Below are positions 43,222-52,408 of a stretch of DNA of 57,152 nt, one piece after another. A program made the translations under genes and the position numbers. The notes beneath the pieces are model-generated. The model did not search any database and was not told the DNA's origin. It worked only from the letters and a program-made list of their open reading frames with translations. This DNA is from Flavobacteriales bacterium UBA7690. Its GTDB lineage: Bacteria > Bacteroidota > Bacteroidia > Flavobacteriales_F > PHOS-HE28. The first letter of the stretch is position 1, and each line of letters begins with the position of its first letter. The stretch is from contig DLGQ01000023.1 of the NCBI GenBank assembly GCA_002482775.1, positions 26,849-84,000 of the forward strand. Direction: 5' to 3'.

Positions 43222-43658
43222 TACTCTTTTACAGGCTGAAGGCCGAACGCCATGGCCACAGTGGCCCCATTGTCACTGAACTCCACATTGTCGGCCAGCG
43301 CACGCATCAAGAACACCCCACGGCCGTGCGGCTTCTCGATGTTCTGTGGATCAGTAGGATCGGGAAGGTTGTGGAAGTCGAACCCTGGTCCCTGGTCCTG
43401 TACCATGAAGATGATCTTGTCATCCTTCACTTCGTAGGCCAGTGTCACGGACTTGGAGGGGTCCAGCGCATTGCCATGGTGTATGGCATTGTTCACGGCC
43501 TCGGTAAGGGCGATGAGGATATTGCCATAATGGCTTTCGTGCACGTTGTGCTTCGTGCAAGCCTCGTCGATCAACTTTTCGGCCAGCGAGATGTTCTCGG
43601 CTTTGGCGGGAAAGTCGATGCGTTGGGTGAATTCAAGCTCTTCGGTCAAAGCTCCCAT
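43221..43658 (-). CDS. RsbW-like serine-kinase/ATP-binding protein (HATPase_c)
   Basis: A 145-residue GHKL ATPase of the anti-sigma-regulatory type. Motifs are LTEAVNNAIHHGN (N box), VQDQGPGFDFHNLPDP (G1) and GRGVFLMRALADNVEF (G2). Such proteins phosphorylate or bind STAS/anti-sigma antagonists in partner-switching circuits, often with SpoIIE phosphatases like the one at 12484-14271, though that gene is far away. It lies between the DUF4175 gene (6 bp upstream) and ybeY (overlapping), forming one operon. Confidence 0.9.
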   Translation of the reverse strand: MGALTEELEFTQRIDFPAKAENISLAEKLIDEACTKHNVHESHYGNILIALTEAVNNAIHHGNALDPSKSVTLAYEVKDDKIIFMVQDQGPGFDFHNLPDPTDPQNIEKPHGRGVFLMRALADNVEFSDNGATVAMAFGLQPVKE

Positions 43659-43664
43659 AGCGGT

Positions 43665-46600
43665 TCAGGGTCGGTCAAAAGTACCGAAATACGAATTGAC
43701 CCGATCGCGGTAGTACGGCTTCAATCCCGGGGGCACTGTTCGTAACAGTTCTGCTTCGCGTGCTTTGCGGCGTTGGTAGTCGAAGTAGCGGGCAGGATCA
43801 GCGGCTGGCATGGGCTTTCCCTCGTTGCTGGTGCGCTGTTGGTCGAGTTCCCGTTCCCGTTCAGCTTTTTCGTGCTCCAGCAGGCGGCTCATGATCTCCT
43901 GTTGGCGGCGCAGGGTTTCGGGTGTGATGTTCTTGTTCACGATATCCTTCTCGGTCTGCTCCATCTGCTCGGCCAGTTTGTTCAAGGGGTTGCCCGCACC
44001 ACTTCCATCCTTGTTCAGTTCCTGGGCCAGCTTCTGCATCTCTTTGCGGATGGCGGCTTGTTGCGCGGCCATCTGGGCGAGTTGTTGGCTCATGCCGGGC
44101 ATGCCCATGCCGCTCTTCTCACCCGGCTTCTCCCCGGGTTTTTCGCCCGGCTTCTTGCCGTTCTCCATGGCCTTGCGCATTTCTTCCAGTTGTTTCTGGA
44201 GAGACTGTTGGTTGGCCTTCATCTTGGCCATTTTGGCCTTGTCCCCGGGTTTGGCTCCAGAACCACCGGGCTTGCTGCAGTTACCGCTACCGGGCTTGCT
44301 CTGGGCGTTCATCTGGGCCATCATCTGCTGTAGGGCTTCGTCCAGCAAAAGGGCCAAGTTGTTCAAGCTGGTCATGGCATGTTGCTGTTTGTCCGCCGCC
44401 ATGGGTTTAGAGCGTTCGTTGGCGCGGGCATCGCCCATGTAGCGCAGGGCCTCGTCCATGTTGCCGTTCACCGCGTTCATTTCGCGGTTCACGATGCTCT
44501 CCAGTTGGGGTACGCGTTTGCTCAAGGCGAAGAGCGAATCCTCGATCACCTTGGCATCATCGCGGAGTTTGCGCTGCGTTCGCCCTTGCTCGATGAAGCG
44601 CGGGTCTTTGGTGGTGGTGGTGGCCACGTCGCTCATGAGCTTTTCTTCATCGAAGCTCAACTGCACGATGTTCTCCAGCAGCTGGCGCAGGGCGTCCATG
44701 TCCTCCTCCTGTTGTTCCTGCGCTCCGCTCTCCATACCGCTCTTCATCTCGAAGGCGAGTTGGTCCATTTGCTCAGCGGCGTTCTTCTGGGACTGGCCCG
44801 CTTTCTTGTTCTGCTTCTTGTCCAGCTCTTCGCTGCTCTTCTTTTGCTCGTCTTCGATGCTTTGTTCCTTTTCCTCGGTCTTGGGGATGTCCATGGGCTC
44901 TTCGAGCTCGCTGTTCTTCTTCTCCAGCTCGTCCAGCTGCTTGCGCAGGTCTTCCATTTCCTTGTTCAGCTCCTCCTGCCGCTCCTTCATCAGGTCTTGG
45001 TCGGTCTTGCCCTCTTCGGTCTCCTCGGCGAGTTTCTCTTGTTTGTCCGCCAGATCTTCGAGTTGCTTGGCGATGTCCTCGGCCTTCTGCTCCACCTCCA
45101 TGCGTTTGAAGGTCTCCAAAGCTCGGTCCAGTTCCTTTTCGATGTCCTCTTGGTCCATCTTCATTTCCTGGAGCTTTTCCTGAAGCTTCTCCTTGTCCAT
45201 CTGCTCCATCAGCTCTTGCACTTGCCGATAGAGCTCCTTCATCTCTTCGCTGAGCACATTCTCGAAGAGTTCCTGTACTTGTTTCTGCTTTTCCAGCAAC
45301 CGCTCATCTTGCGGCCGGAATTCCTGTTGTTGCTGCTGGCTCTGGCGCAGCTGCTCGGTGCTCTTCTCGATCTCTTGTTGCAGCTGTTGTTGGCGCTGCA
45401 TCACGTTCTCCAGCTTCTGTTTGTCCTGCCAGTTCACGTCTTTCTTCTCCAGGAGCTCGCGGCGCAGTTTGTCCAATTCCTTTTGCAGGTCCTGGGCTTC
45501 TTTGATGTTCTCCTTCAGGTCGCTCTTGATGGCCTCGCTCTGTTGCTCTTCCTGCTTGGCGAGTTCTTTCAACGTTGGTGCTGCGAAGACCTGTGGGGTG
45601 CTGCGTGCGCTCTTGCTGCCGTGGACACCGTCATTGTCCCACACTTCGAACCAGTGCTCGATCTTATCGCCGGGGTTGATGGTGAATCCATAGACATCCC
45701 AGCTGTGGAAGAACTCTTGGCGGGTGTTGCGCGGATCCACGGGAAGTTCTTTCACACCACTGCGCAGGTCGCCAGGTACGCTATCGCCACCGGTAACGAA
45801 ACGGTAATGGAACAGCAGCCTTTTAAAACCATGGTCATCACCCAGATCACCGCGGAAGAACAGGCGCTTGAGGGCGGTACTGTCCGTACGTGTTTCCACT
45901 TGGATGGTGGGGTAGAGGTCAGGTACCACTTCCACCCTGTACTGGAGCGGATCGCGTGCTGCACGCGATCCGTTGCGCGGACTCATGCGGTAGGTGTGGC
46001 TTTGCAGGAAGCGCCGTGAGCTGCGGAAGTTCCCACGGCCCTCATCGGAAGCTACCGGGGAAAGTGCGAACGTGGTATCGTCGAAAGCGATGTGGAGCGC
46101 GTCGGCACTGCGGGCGTTCACGTTCCAGGTGATGCGCGTACCGGCCGGAACGGTGATGTCGCCGGTGTTGCTGCTGGTTTCGTTCGGCCTGCCAAGGTAT
46201 CCGGGGTATTCCAAGGCCAAGCTGAAGTCCAGCAGCAGCGGGTCGGGGATGGTGTTCAGTGTGTAGGTCTGGGAGTTGAACCCTTCTGCCGTGAAGCGGA
46301 AGTCCACAGCTTTTTGAACGTTGCGGAAGCGATGCGTGAAATGAGTGGCATCCTTCTTCACCAACGGGATGCGTTGCTCCCCCAGCTGGAGTTCCACTTG
46401 TTGTGGGATGGCCTGTCCTTCAATGGCTACGGTGAGTTCGAAGTCCTGTTCTTCGGGCACTTCGAGCGTGTCGTTCACCAAGATGAAACGGAACGGGGCT
46501 TCAGGGATGAACTCGCTGCTGTGGGCGATCAGGCGTTTGGCAGGCCCGGTGATCAGGCTGGGTGCGGCGAAAAGCAGAACGAGCAGAACGGCGAGCGGAG

Positions 46601-47087
46601 GTAGCGCATAGCGGAGGTACCGCGTGTTGTTACGCAGGTCTATGGCGTTAACGAAGGGTACGGGACCAAGTTCGCGGCTGCGTTGTGCAATGGCGGCCTC
46701 GATCAACTCCTGCTGGTGGGGTTGTGCGGCGGTCATGTTCCGGAGCTGAAGCGTGTTCAGCAGCTTGTCCTTCACCTCGCCGAAGTGCGTGCCGATGATG
46801 CGTGCCGCTTCTTCGTGGGAGATCACCGTACCGAGCCGGAAGAGCTTCAGTAGGGGGATCGCGATGAAGCGGGCCACGACGAAACCACCGGCGGCCAAGG
46901 TGCCCCAGAACAGCGCGGTGCGCGTGCCGGTGCCGAAACGGCCGACGTATTCAAGCAAAGCGGCGACCAGGAAGAAGGCAACGAGCAGTCCCACGCTGTA
47001 CAGCAGACCACGGATCACGCGGTCCTTGTAGTACTTGCGGATGAACGCGTCGAGCTTCGGGATAAGCTGATCTTGGCCGTGGTCCAT
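43665..47087 (-). CDS. DUF4175-family large membrane protein with coiled-coil region
   Basis: A 1140-residue protein. ATG 47087 (MDHGQDQLIPKLDAFIRKYYKDRVIRG) was chosen over the open frame further upstream. Hydrophobic segments lie at about 27-48, 55-80 and 140-165. A beta-rich domain (about 170-520) is followed by a very long Gln/Glu/Lys-rich coiled coil (about 520-800; repeated KEEQQ, LQKELDKL, EEMKELYRQ) and a Gly/Pro/Lys-rich part near 945-1000 (KKPGEKPGEK). The C-terminal helical segment ends with a conserved-looking ARYFDYQRRKAREAELL. DUF4175 function is unknown. A perfect promoter element (47134-47141) is 46 nt upstream. First gene of the DUF4175-RsbW-like-ybeY operon. Confidence 0.88.
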   Translation of the reverse strand: MDHGQDQLIPKLDAFIRKYYKDRVIRGLLYSVGLLVAFFLVAALLEYVGRFGTGTRTALFWGTLAAGGFVVARFIAIPLLKLFRLGTVISHEEAARIIGTHFGEVKDKLLNTLQLRNMTAAQPHQQELIEAAIAQRSRELGPVPFVNAIDLRNNTRYLRYALPPLAVLLVLLFAAPSLITGPAKRLIAHSSEFIPEAPFRFILVNDTLEVPEEQDFELTVAIEGQAIPQQVELQLGEQRIPLVKKDATHFTHRFRNVQKAVDFRFTAEGFNSQTYTLNTIPDPLLLDFSLALEYPGYLGRPNETSSNTGDITVPAGTRITWNVNARSADALHIAFDDTTFALSPVASDEGRGNFRSSRRFLQSHTYRMSPRNGSRAARDPLQYRVEVVPDLYPTIQVETRTDSTALKRLFFRGDLGDDHGFKRLLFHYRFVTGGDSVPGDLRSGVKELPVDPRNTRQEFFHSWDVYGFTINPGDKIEHWFEVWDNDGVHGSKSARSTPQVFAAPTLKELAKQEEQQSEAIKSDLKENIKEAQDLQKELDKLRRELLEKKDVNWQDKQKLENVMQRQQQLQQEIEKSTEQLRQSQQQQQEFRPQDERLLEKQKQVQELFENVLSEEMKELYRQVQELMEQMDKEKLQEKLQEMKMDQEDIEKELDRALETFKRMEVEQKAEDIAKQLEDLADKQEKLAEETEEGKTDQDLMKERQEELNKEMEDLRKQLDELEKKNSELEEPMDIPKTEEKEQSIEDEQKKSSEELDKKQNKKAGQSQKNAAEQMDQLAFEMKSGMESGAQEQQEEDMDALRQLLENIVQLSFDEEKLMSDVATTTTKDPRFIEQGRTQRKLRDDAKVIEDSLFALSKRVPQLESIVNREMNAVNGNMDEALRYMGDARANERSKPMAADKQQHAMTSLNNLALLLDEALQQMMAQMNAQSKPGSGNCSKPGGSGAKPGDKAKMAKMKANQQSLQKQLEEMRKAMENGKKPGEKPGEKPGEKSGMGMPGMSQQLAQMAAQQAAIRKEMQKLAQELNKDGSGAGNPLNKLAEQMEQTEKDIVNKNITPETLRRQQEIMSRLLEHEKAERERELDQQRTSNEGKPMPAADPARYFDYQRRKAREAELLRTVPPGLKPYYRDRVNSYFGTFDRP

Positions 47088-47133
47088 GCTGGTGTTTCCC
47101 CTCAACGGCCGTGCCGAAGCGGATGTTGCGGAA

Positions 47134-47141
47134 CAAAGCTA
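47134..47141 (-). promoter_or_regulatory. Bacteroidota -7 element TAGCTTTG (DUF4175 operon)
   Basis: A perfect TAnnTTTG match, 46 nt before the ATG. Confidence 0.65.
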
Positions 47142-47223
47142 AGGCAGTGGCGAGGCGTTATCGGACCGTACACCGAGTAGGGCGAATGGTTCGATGAACA
47201 ATGGTCTGGGCGGAACGCGCTTG

Positions 47224-48885
47224 CTACTTCACCACGATACGCTGTTGTAGGCGGACATCACCCTGATCGACCACTTCAACGAGGTAGGGGCCGGGAGCGA
47301 TATCAACGGCGAGCGGAAGGATCGATCCAGCATGCAAAGCCCCGGTAGAGCGCTGATGCACGCAGCGGCCTGTCATGTCCGTGATCCGCAGGACGCCTTG
47401 TGTGATCGTGCGGTCCACCGCGAAGTTGAAAGTGCCGTTGTTCGGGTTGGGGAATACGATCCACCCGGCTCCGTCCGTACCCGGCAGAACGACCGACGTG
47501 CCCAGCAAAGTCGCCGAGCCAGAGCAGCCCTCACTGGTGACGACCACGACCGAGATGGCACCAGGGCCAGGTGGTGTGAAACACGCCCCTGCAGCACCCA
47601 CCACGATCTGGTCCTGGTAGCTCCATTGGTAAGAGAATGCCCCAGCGGGTTGTGCGCACACCAGCCCCAGCTCGGTATTCTCCGTGATCTCCACTTGCGG
47701 TACTGCGCCCACCGCCACAGGATAAGTTGCTTGGTACTCACAGCCATAGCTGTCCACGACGGTATAGGAGAGCACCTGTGTACCTGCCTCTGGGTCAAGG
47801 ATGGCTGTTCCGGATTGGTCGCTCAGGTTCGTGATCCCTGTCCCGGTCCAAAAGCTGGAGTCGGGGCTGCTGCCCAGCACCGGCCCTTGCGCGATGAAGG
47901 AACTATCCGGCTGTTCACCGAAGGAAATGCACCAGCCGCAGAGGTAGCCATTGTCGGAACCGAGCTGGTCCGAGGAGGAGAAGGTCCATGTACCATTGAG
48001 AGGGCAGCCCAGCAATTGGGTCAAGGGTTGGATACTTGTGTAGCGGCCGGGCTCCAATGCGAAGCCTTGGCTTACGGGAACGGTGGCGATATCCACCGAA
48101 GCGGCGAACGTTCCATGTTCGGGAGAAAGCCCGAAACAGTACTGGAAACAATTCCCAGGAACGATGGAGGAGCCATCCGCATCGTTAGCATCGCCCAAAA
48201 AGGTTCCGCCGCCACCTTGTTGATGCAACACCACGGATTGGCCATTGGGGCATGCTACTGTAAGCACCAGGTCGCCTACGTATGAATGCTCCATTTCCAA
48301 GCAGATGTCACCAAGGTCGTCCAGGTCGGCGAGTGCGCCATCTGGTTGGCCGGTCACTTCAAGTAAGGAGATGGTGGCTGTGGGGGAGTCGATCAATGGG
48401 GTTCCATTCGAAGGTGGCGTGCATGTAACGGCATCCCTGATCATCAACGGTTGTTCTGCCACGGCTTGAAGGGTGATCGCATCTCCTTCACAGGCCACCG
48501 CTGGCACCAGGGTTTGCGAGAAGTCCGGGGTACCACTTACAAGAACAATGAACGGGGCGCTTTCTCCGCTTGCGCAGCCGGCCTCGTCGACCACCTCCAG
48601 CGTAACTTCGAAAACGCCTGCAACGGGGAATGTGAATACGGCCAAGGCGATATCCATCGTATCGCGGTCGGCGCCCACGCGCCAGATCCAGTGTTCGATG
48701 GAGTGGCCAGGAGCCGCATAGCTCGCACTTGCGTTGAATCCGATCACATCGCCTTGGCAGATGGTTGCGGGGTTATCGCTGGTGGAAGTGAACAAGCTGA
48801 CCGGAGCAGTGCATCCGCCTGCCTGGGCAGAAGCGAAGGAGCTCTGGATCAGGAAAGCAGCGAACAGGGCGTAACGTTGTTTCAT
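47224..48885 (-). CDS. Secreted P-domain/PKD protein with T9SS sorting domain
   Basis: A 553-residue surface protein. The signal peptide is about 1-21 (MKQRYALFAAFLIQSSFASAQ). A PKD-like domain (about 30-115: GFNASASYAAPGHSIEHWIWRVG, GVFEVTLEVVDEAGC) is followed by a proprotein convertase P-domain-like sandwich (about 165-330: LEMEHSYVGDLVLTVACPNG, GTWTFSSSDQLGSDNGYLCGWCISF). More beta repeats lead to a T9SS C-terminal domain (WIVFPNPNNGTFNFAV, ITDMTGRCVHQR, PGPYLVEV). P-domains usually accompany subtilisin-like or metallo-proteases, but no protease domain is present here, so the protein may be a binding adaptor. It is monocistronic. Confidence 0.85.
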   Translation of the reverse strand: MKQRYALFAAFLIQSSFASAQAGGCTAPVSLFTSTSDNPATICQGDVIGFNASASYAAPGHSIEHWIWRVGADRDTMDIALAVFTFPVAGVFEVTLEVVDEAGCASGESAPFIVLVSGTPDFSQTLVPAVACEGDAITLQAVAEQPLMIRDAVTCTPPSNGTPLIDSPTATISLLEVTGQPDGALADLDDLGDICLEMEHSYVGDLVLTVACPNGQSVVLHQQGGGGTFLGDANDADGSSIVPGNCFQYCFGLSPEHGTFAASVDIATVPVSQGFALEPGRYTSIQPLTQLLGCPLNGTWTFSSSDQLGSDNGYLCGWCISFGEQPDSSFIAQGPVLGSSPDSSFWTGTGITNLSDQSGTAILDPEAGTQVLSYTVVDSYGCEYQATYPVAVGAVPQVEITENTELGLVCAQPAGAFSYQWSYQDQIVVGAAGACFTPPGPGAISVVVVTSEGCSGSATLLGTSVVLPGTDGAGWIVFPNPNNGTFNFAVDRTITQGVLRITDMTGRCVHQRSTGALHAGSILPLAVDIAPGPYLVEVVDQGDVRLQQRIVVK

Positions 48886-49104
48886 GCAGGGAAATATGAA
48901 GGTTGTACCAGGCCGGTCCTTGTTGGCTGCGGATCTCTAGATGAAAGGTTGACGAACGCAGTGCCGTTGGTGGTGCCTTTATCGGCTGAAAGTAGGATAT
49001 CGGGAGCTAGCTACACCCACGGAACCTATCTTCATCCGCCCGGTCCGGGTCGTGTATTCAGGCATCCGCCCGGTGTGGGGCACGTCTTACCGCGGAAGTC
49101 ATCC

Positions 49105-49914
49105 ATGCTCAACCTTTTTCGCTCTTCAGGATACTCCGGCATGGTGGCGTGCGTGGCCCTGTTACTATGCGGTCCGGCGAATGCGGCTGAGAACATCACC
49201 GTCCGGACGAATGATAGCTGGTCGTTGACCGGAGTTCCCAAGCGTTTGGGCACTTCGCGTATGAAGCGCTCCAATAACACGTACGGATCGCATTACTTCC
49301 TTTCGTTCTCCGCCATACCGCTGAAGAAGCACACCGGTTTTTACAAGAACACGATGGTGTCCCTGAACACGGTGGCTTACGGCCTAACGGAGAATTTTGC
49401 CGTGGCGGGTTCGTTGGATCTGGTATCGCTCATCAGGGCACGAACGGGGGGGCCGGTCTTCACCGGCCGCTTGCAGGTTTGTGAGAGCACTTCGGAGCTG
49501 TTCCACCTAGGGGCATCGTTGACCTATTTGAACACACGGGTGCCGGTGGGTGTGGAGGTACCTGCAGATGCAGAAGTCCCACCGGGTTTCGCAACGGCCA
49601 TGGGCATGGTCACCATCGGCAATAAGGATAACCAGATCACAGTGGCTGCAGGGGTGATGCATAACGGGCAGGATATCGGTCGCGGGCCGCTGATCAACAT
49701 CGGTGGTGGGGTGCGTGTGTTCACCAACGTAATGTTCGTTACCGAGCACTGGATCTTCTCGGACCCCGACCGTTCCTTCTTGGCCCACAGCTATGGTATC
49801 CGCATCATCGGTAATGATCTGGCCATTGATATCGGTCTGGCCTACGACAAGGAGTACACCAGGAAGATCACGTCCGTGGGACTTCCATTCCTGAGCGCGA
49901 CGCTGAACTTCTAG
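49105..49914 (+). CDS. Hypothetical exported beta-strand-rich protein (outer-membrane-like)
   Basis: A 269-residue protein. ATG 49105 begins a signal peptide (MLNLFRSSGYSGMVACVALLLCGPANAAEN); the frame is open further upstream but without coding features. The mature part has alternating aromatic/glycine strands such as VAYGLTENFAVAGSLDLVSL, FHLGASLTYLNTRV and ending LPFLSATLNF, consistent with a small outer-membrane barrel. No family was recognised. A promoter-like TATCTTCA (49027-49034) lies 70 nt upstream. Confidence 0.7.
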   Translation: MLNLFRSSGYSGMVACVALLLCGPANAAENITVRTNDSWSLTGVPKRLGTSRMKRSNNTYGSHYFLSFSAIPLKKHTGFYKNTMVSLNTVAYGLTENFAVAGSLDLVSLIRARTGGPVFTGRLQVCESTSELFHLGASLTYLNTRVPVGVEVPADAEVPPGFATAMGMVTIGNKDNQITVAAGVMHNGQDIGRGPLINIGGGVRVFTNVMFVTEHWIFSDPDRSFLAHSYGIRIIGNDLAIDIGLAYDKEYTRKITSVGLPFLSATLNF

Positions 49915-50028
49915 CGATGAGCAGCCTTTTCGTTGGTGGGGCTTTTGCAACACGGTTCGTGCCTCCTTTCTGAAGCGCTTTCAGGGCGTTGCTCGGTTCT
50001 GGGCGATCGGAATAAACCGTTCCGGCCG

Positions 50029-50036
50029 TACCTTTG
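50029..50036 (+). promoter_or_regulatory. Bacteroidota -7 element TACCTTTG (GNAT gene)
   Basis: A perfect TAnnTTTG match, only 11 nt before the ATG, implying a very short leader. Confidence 0.7.
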
Positions 50037-50047
50037 CCGCCCGAACC

Positions 50048-50374
50048 ATGCCGACAAAAGCAACTGCCATTCCCGAGGACCTCAGCGACCTTCCGTTGAT
50101 CGACGAAGAAGAGTCCCGCCAGTTCGTCATGGTGGTCGGTGGCCACCGCGCCCGCATGGAATATGACCGTACGCCGGACCGGATCTTCCTTACGCACCTA
50201 TTGGTGCCACCGGCTATAGAGGGGCATGACGTAGCTGCCGTGCTCACCGAGAAAGTGCTCACCTGGGTGGAGTCCAAGAACATGAAGCTGGTGCCGTACT
50301 GCCCTTATGTGAAGACCTATCTGCGTCGCCACACGGCTTGGCAGAAGCTGCTGATCAAGGGGATGCAGCTGTAA
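50048..50374 (+). CDS. YjdJ-type GNAT N-acetyltransferase domain protein
   Basis: A 108-residue cytoplasmic protein with the short GNAT fold of the YjdJ/NAT-like group. The strand-turn pattern MVVGGHRARMEYDRTPDRIFLTHLLVPPAIEGHD is followed by VLTEKVLTWVESKNMKLVPYCPYVKTYLRRH, which matches the conserved VxPxCPYV-Y-RRH motif. The acceptor substrate is unknown. It is single-gene with a promoter element 11 nt before the ATG and a 106-bp gap to gltX. Confidence 0.88.
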   Translation: MPTKATAIPEDLSDLPLIDEEESRQFVMVVGGHRARMEYDRTPDRIFLTHLLVPPAIEGHDVAAVLTEKVLTWVESKNMKLVPYCPYVKTYLRRHTAWQKLLIKGMQL

Positions 50375-50480
50375 GGCACACGGGGAACGTGGTGCCCGTT
50401 ACCTTCGCGCCTCATTTGCGGGGCGCCTTACGCGTGCATTCGGGCACGTGATCAACGCCCTCGCTGAACGTATCGCAAGC

Positions 50481-52016
50481 ATGTCCGTCCGTGTTCGTTT
50501 CGCCCCAAGCCCCACCGGCCCCCTGCACATGGGCGGTGTGCGCACAGCCTTGTACAATTACCTCTTTGCACGCAAGCATGGTGGTCAGTTCCTGCTGCGG
50601 ATAGAAGACACCGATCAGACGCGCTACGTGCCTGGTGCCGAGCAGTACATCAAGGAAAGTTTGGAGTGGTGCGGCTTGGTGCCGGATGAAAGTCCATGGG
50701 TAGGAGGCCCCGATGGCCCCTATCGCCAAAGTGATCGCAAGGATCTGTACAAGCATTACGCCGATGACCTTATCGCCAAGGACAAGGCCTACTTCGCTTT
50801 CGACACGCCCGATGAGCTGGAAGCCATGCGGGCTCGTCTTCAGGCTGCGGGAGTTGCGGCGCCGGCATACAATGCGGTCACGCGCGAACACATGAAGAAC
50901 TCGCTCACCCTGAGCGCCGATGAGGTGAAAGAGCGGCTAGCGCGCGGGGAGCAATACGTAGTACGGTTGAAGGTGCCGCGCCATTCCGAGGTCCGTTTCG
51001 AGGACATCATTCGTGGTTGGGTGGTAGTACACAGCGCCAATATCGATGACAAGGTTCTTTTCAAGAGCGACGGTATGCCCACCTACCACTTGGCCAACAT
51101 CGTGGACGACCACCTGATGCGTATAACCCATGTGATACGTGGCGAAGAGTGGTTGCCCAGTGCCCCGGTACATGTGCTGATCTACGAGGCGTTCGGATGG
51201 GAGCGTCCAGCGTTCGCACACCTGCCGCTGATCCTCAAGCCCGATGGCAATGGCAAGCTCAGCAAACGCGATGGTGACCGCCTCGGTTTTCCGGTGTTCT
51301 CCTTGGACTGGGTGGATCCTGCTACGGGCGAGAAGAGCAGCGGCTACCGCGAGAAGGGTTATTACCCGGATGCCTTCATCAATATGCTGGCATTACTAGG
51401 ATGGAACCCCGGTACAGACCAGGAGATCATGAGCTTGGAGGAGCTAACGCAGCTGTTCGACCTGGAGCGCGTTCACAAGGGTGGGGCCAAGTTCGACCCC
51501 GACAAGACCAAGTGGTTCAACCAGCAATACCTACGGAAACAGCCCGAAGGGGAACTGGGCGCGCAGCTTCAAGCGCGTTTGAAGACTCTTGGTATCGAGA
51601 CATCGCTGGAGCGCGCCACCCAAGCAACGGCCTTGCTGAAAGAACGCGCCACCTTCGTGGATGACATGTTGGAAGGCACCTACCTGTTCACGACCGGGTC
51701 ACCACTTAAAGGCAATGCCCCCGCAGAGGAGGAGCTGAAGAAGCGCTGGAGGGCAGAGGCTGCACCGGCCCTCGAAGCGTACATCGAAGCGCTTGGTGCA
51801 CTCTCCACGTTCACTCCTGTCGAAATGGAAGCTGCCTTCAACCAAGTGTTGCAAAACCAAGGACTGAAGGTGGGACAGGTGATGCCGATCTACCGCCTCT
51901 TCGTAGCCGGGCGCATGCAAGGCCCCGGCATGTTCGATGTGAGCACCTTGCTGGGTAAGGAAGAGGTGATAGCGCGTTTGAAAGCGGGGCTTCAGCACTG
52001 CGTGTCATGGGCGTGA
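50481..52016 (+). CDS. gltX: Glutamate--tRNA ligase
   Basis: A 511-residue class I aminoacyl-tRNA synthetase. ATG 50481 gives MSVRVRFAPSPTGPLHMGGVRTAL, with the HIGH-like HMGG motif; the KMSKS-like motif is KLSKRDGDRLGF. FLLRIEDTDQTRYVPGAEQYI, DDHLMRITHVIRGEEWLPSAPVH and LGWNPGTDQEIMSLEELTQLFDLERV are also typical. It charges tRNA-Glu (and possibly tRNA-Gln if an amidotransferase is present). It overlaps folB by 10 nt downstream. Confidence 0.97.
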   Translation: MSVRVRFAPSPTGPLHMGGVRTALYNYLFARKHGGQFLLRIEDTDQTRYVPGAEQYIKESLEWCGLVPDESPWVGGPDGPYRQSDRKDLYKHYADDLIAKDKAYFAFDTPDELEAMRARLQAAGVAAPAYNAVTREHMKNSLTLSADEVKERLARGEQYVVRLKVPRHSEVRFEDIIRGWVVVHSANIDDKVLFKSDGMPTYHLANIVDDHLMRITHVIRGEEWLPSAPVHVLIYEAFGWERPAFAHLPLILKPDGNGKLSKRDGDRLGFPVFSLDWVDPATGEKSSGYREKGYYPDAFINMLALLGWNPGTDQEIMSLEELTQLFDLERVHKGGAKFDPDKTKWFNQQYLRKQPEGELGAQLQARLKTLGIETSLERATQATALLKERATFVDDMLEGTYLFTTGSPLKGNAPAEEELKKRWRAEAAPALEAYIEALGALSTFTPVEMEAAFNQVLQNQGLKVGQVMPIYRLFVAGRMQGPGMFDVSTLLGKEEVIARLKAGLQHCVSWA

Positions 52017-52357
52017 TCGAAGTGAACGGGATCCGGCTGTTCGCCTATCATGGGTGCTTGGAAGAAGAGGCGCGGATCGGTGGCCACTACCGGGTTGATG
52101 TACGCGTGGAAGGCGACTTCGGTGAAGCAGAACGCAGCGACGAACTGGGCGTTACCGTGGATTATGGCCGGGTAGCGGCGATCGTACGCGACGAGATGGC
52201 GCAACGTAGTAAGCTCATCGAACATGTTGCAGCACGGATCCTGGTCACCCTCAAGGCGGTGTGGCCCAATGGATACCGTTGGCAGGTACGGGTGGTGAAA
52301 CAGCGGCCACCTATCCAAGGCGATGTGGACGAGGCGGTCTACACGGTGGTGGGTTAA
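52007..52357 (+). CDS. folB: Dihydroneopterin aldolase
   Basis: A 116-residue folate-pathway enzyme that converts dihydroneopterin to 6-hydroxymethyl-dihydropterin and glycolaldehyde. Family motifs are IRLFAYHGCLEEEARIGGHYRVDVRVEGDF, the catalytic Glu in GCLEEEARIG, VDYGRVAAIVRDEM, LIEHVAARIL and the C-terminal VRVVKQRPPIQGDVD. ATG 52007 overlaps the gltX end by 10 nt, suggesting cotranscription and translational coupling. Confidence 0.95.
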   Translation: MGVIEVNGIRLFAYHGCLEEEARIGGHYRVDVRVEGDFGEAERSDELGVTVDYGRVAAIVRDEMAQRSKLIEHVAARILVTLKAVWPNGYRWQVRVVKQRPPIQGDVDEAVYTVVG

Positions 52358-52386
52358 CCGGGCATTCATACAAAGCGGGAACCACC

Positions 52387-52394
52387 TATCTTCG
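52387..52394 (+). promoter_or_regulatory. Candidate -7 element TATCTTCG (tRNA-Cys)
   Basis: One mismatch to TAnnTTTG, 14 nt before the tRNA-Cys gene. Confidence 0.45.
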
Positions 52395-52408
52395 CGGGCC
52401 ATTTTGAC

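Noticed and set aside
44379..46019. 546-codon Leu-rich plus-strand frame opposite DUF4175
   Set aside because: Produced by the Gln/Glu/Lys-rich coiled-coil codons read in reverse; no start context or domain.
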